Shown here piece after piece: positions 58,522 to 59,595 of a DNA stretch of 59,595 bases (position 1 is the first letter of the stretch; the number at the start of each line of letters is the position of its first letter). The DNA comes from Clostridia bacterium. Lineage in GTDB: Bacteria; Bacillota; Clostridia; Oscillospirales; CAG-272. The notes beneath the pieces are model-generated. The model did no database searches. It was not told where the DNA came from and saw only the letters and a list, made by a program, of their open reading frames with translations. Location of the stretch: contig JAFTIH010000014.1 in assembly GCA_017456985.1 (NCBI GenBank), forward strand, positions 1 to 59,595, given 5' to 3'. A program made the position numbers and the translations under genes.

Positions 58522-58549
58522 GTATAACACGAAAAAAACGATTTGTCAA
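58521..58549 (-). promoter_or_regulatory. Promoter of the tRNA-Leu region
   Basis: Minus-strand TTGACA (58544-58549) and TATACT (58521-58526), 17-bp spacer. It lies about 90 bp before the broken tRNA copy and 260 bp before the intact tRNA. Confidence 0.85.
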
Positions 58550-58570
58550 GAGTTTTTTTCGTTTTTCTTT

Positions 58571-58618
58571 TAAAAGGTTTGGGGGTGCGGGGGAATTTCC
58601 TTAAAATTCCCCCGTTTT
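58571..58618. repeat. AAAGGTTTGGGGG element after addA
   Basis: AAAAGGTTTGGGGGTGCGGG followed by the hairpin GGGGGAATTT/AAATTCCCCC. A related sequence (AAAGGTTTGGGGTGTGTGGG, then TTTTAAAATTCC) lies upstream of argD at 8228-8265, and a shorter piece at 10579. The hairpin may end addA transcription. Confidence 0.55.
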
Positions 58619-58619
58619 C

Positions 58620-59595
58620 TTATTGGTGCGGCTGATAAAGGAGCTTGCCCGCGTGCAGGGAATAGATGGCGAGGGTGGGGGCTTTGCCGAAGATCTGCTC
58701 GATGGCTTTTCCGTAGAGGGTGAGCTGCTCGTCGTGCCTGTTCCAAAGGAACGCGCGTTCCCGTTCGGTGTCGCCGAGGGCGTCGTTCGGGATGCGGTCG
58801 GTCTTGTAGTCGAGGAGCAAAAGCGTGCCGTCGGCGCATTCGACGAGCAGGTCGACGACGCCTTGGACGAAAACGGACAGATCCCGATAGGCGTCCTTTT
58901 CGCGCTCGGAGAAGAGCGCGGCGGGCAGGTGCGCGTGGAAGCGGAACTCGCGGTAGCACTTTTTGCGGGCGCGTAGCAGCGCGGCGCAGGGAGAGGTGAG
59001 GAAGCGCGCCAGCTCGTCCTTGCGCACGCGCGCGGCGTCGTCGGGGGTGACGTAGCCGCCCGTGACGAGGCGGTCAAGCTCGCTTTCAATGATGCTTCCT
59101 GCATTTTGACTACCGTCGGTTAGCAAAATGCGGTCAAAATCGCAGAACTGCAAGAAAAGGTGGGTTGCGGTACCCGCTTTTGCCGCGGCGTCGTCCTCTT
59201 TTCCCGAGAGGAAGGCGGGGACGGTGGGAGAAAACGCCCGTGCGGCGGTTGTGGGTTCCGCGTCCTCGGTTGCGTCGGTGTCGGTCGCGTCAAGAAGCGA
59301 GGAAAGGGGGGCGGGGGGCGTGGTGTCGTCAAAGGCGGAGCGTTCGGCAAGCTCGTCGAGCACGCCCGGGTAGAGCGCGGACACCGAGAGCTTAGCGGGC
59401 AGGCGGGTTGCCGCCTCGTGGGGGTAGCGGAAGGCAAAGCGCTCGCGGTAGCGTGCGCGGAGCGCGTCCACCTCGTCCTCGCTTTGCGCGTCTGCCGCGT
59501 CGGCGTTTGCCTCGTTCTCGCCTTGCACTGCCGCCGCGTCGGCGTTTGCCTCGTTCTCGCCTTGCACTGCCGCCGCGTCGGCGTTTGCCTCGTTC
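58620..59595 (-). CDS. addA: AddA helicase-nuclease, C-terminal part
   Basis: The gene enters from the right edge; about 325 C-terminal codons are visible. The PD-(D/E)xK nuclease domain is recognised by GTATHLFLQFCDF, VFVQGVVDLLVECADGTLLLLDYKTDRIP (Asp-x-n-Asp-Tyr-Lys) and a C-terminal YSLHAGKLL. AddAB processes double-strand breaks for recombination and degrades phage DNA. Before the nuclease domain lies a repeated 13-residue linker (QGENEANADAAA). The true start is outside the window, so no start was chosen. No addB is visible. Confidence 0.85.
   Translation of the reverse strand, partial: NEANADAAAVQGENEANADAAAVQGENEANADAADAQSEDEVDALRARYRERFAFRYPHEAATRLPAKLSVSALYPGVLDELAERSAFDDTTPPAPLSSLLDATDTDATEDAEPTTAARAFSPTVPAFLSGKEDDAAAKAGTATHLFLQFCDFDRILLTDGSQNAGSIIESELDRLVTGGYVTPDDAARVRKDELARFLTSPCAALLRARKKCYREFRFHAHLPAALFSEREKDAYRDLSVFVQGVVDLLVECADGTLLLLDYKTDRIPNDALGDTERERAFLWNRHDEQLTLYGKAIEQIFGKAPTLAIYSLHAGKLLYQPHQ
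59501..59595 (-). repeat. 39-bp tandem repeat inside addA
   Basis: Units begin at 59501, 59540 and 59579 (the last cut by the window edge) and are nearly identical. They encode a 13-residue acidic Ala/Asn/Glu repeat in the linker between helicase and nuclease domains. The total copy number is unknown. Confidence 0.85.

Noticed and set aside
58595-59104. Serine/threonine/proline-rich readings over addA in other frames
   Set aside because: They are shadows of the nuclease-domain frame, which has the DYKTD motif.

Overview
This 59.6-kb window looks like chromosome from an anaerobic, probably gut-associated member of the Clostridia (Bacillota). The basis is strong AAGGAGG-type ribosome binding sites, sigma-A promoters with 17-bp spacers, a sodium-pumping decarboxylase, TagG/TagH-like polysaccharide export genes, AddA, CsoR-CopA, LuxS and a moderately high GC content with CTT/GCG-rich codons. 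No species can be named from the sequence.

Layout, left to right. (1) 1-1.6 kb: 5' part of an ABC exporter gene, minus strand, cut by the window edge. (2) 2.1-10.5 kb: a complete arginine biosynthesis cluster argG-argH-argC-argJ-argB-argD-argF, with an ArgR-like palindrome over the argG -10 box. (3) 10.7-17.6 kb, minus: a seven-gene sugar-modification cassette (PMT-like membrane glycosyltransferase, WecE-type aminotransferase, epimerase, ArnC/GtrB-type polyprenyl-phosphate sugar transferase, ATP-grasp ligase, two half-size EamA flippase-like subunits) that parallels the Gram-negative Arn pathway. (4) 17.6-19.6 kb: bioY and an archaeal-type aspartyl-tRNA synthetase. (5) 19.6-27.8 kb, minus: dTDP-rhamnose synthesis (rmlA, D, B, C), a two-component polysaccharide ABC exporter and two GT2 glycosyltransferases. 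RmlA/RmlB also make the dTDP-4-keto-6-deoxyglucose that the WecE-like enzyme of region 3 would need. (6) 28.2-30.6 kb: a DeoR regulator divergent from a MATE transporter, then tRNA-Ala(GGC) and a stem-loop array. (7) 31-34.4 kb: split oxaloacetate decarboxylase sodium pump (gamma, biotin carrier, beta, alpha), which gives the upstream BioY a biotin client. (8) 34.6-38.9 kb: CsoR operator, csoR, a copA fused in frame to a CopZ-like domain, then an orphan beta subunit with a 51-aa gamma-like partner. (9) 39.1-45.7 kb, minus: aminotransferase, Lrp/AsnC regulator, a short MutS-family ATPase and a large DUF5107/TPR-like protein divergent from an AraC regulator. (10) 46.7-47.9 kb: luxS-mtnN, followed by a 127-129-bp tandem repeat.

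(11) 48.3-54.1 kb is the most unusual block: an ADP-ribosylglycohydrolase, a coiled-coil/membrane protein pair, a small HTH protein, a prokaryotic viperin-like radical SAM enzyme, an unrecognised 250-aa protein and a DEDDh exonuclease with a possible BRCT domain. The ADP-ribosylglycohydrolase and viperin promoters share the same palindrome (GGACA-N5-TGTCC) at the same distance from the -10 box, suggesting one candidate defence regulon. (12) 54.1-57.4 kb: a lipoprotein/membrane-protein operon divergent from an XRE regulator, and a YwaF-like membrane protein. (13) 57.4-58.6 kb: tRNA-Leu(CAG) embedded in repeated fragments of itself. (14) The window ends inside addA.

Non-coding repeats are prominent: stem-loop arrays, a dispersed GGCGTAT-ATACGCC hairpin family, the mtnN-linked repeat and tRNA-fragment repeats. 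All functional assignments rest on motifs read by eye and family knowledge; no database search was run.
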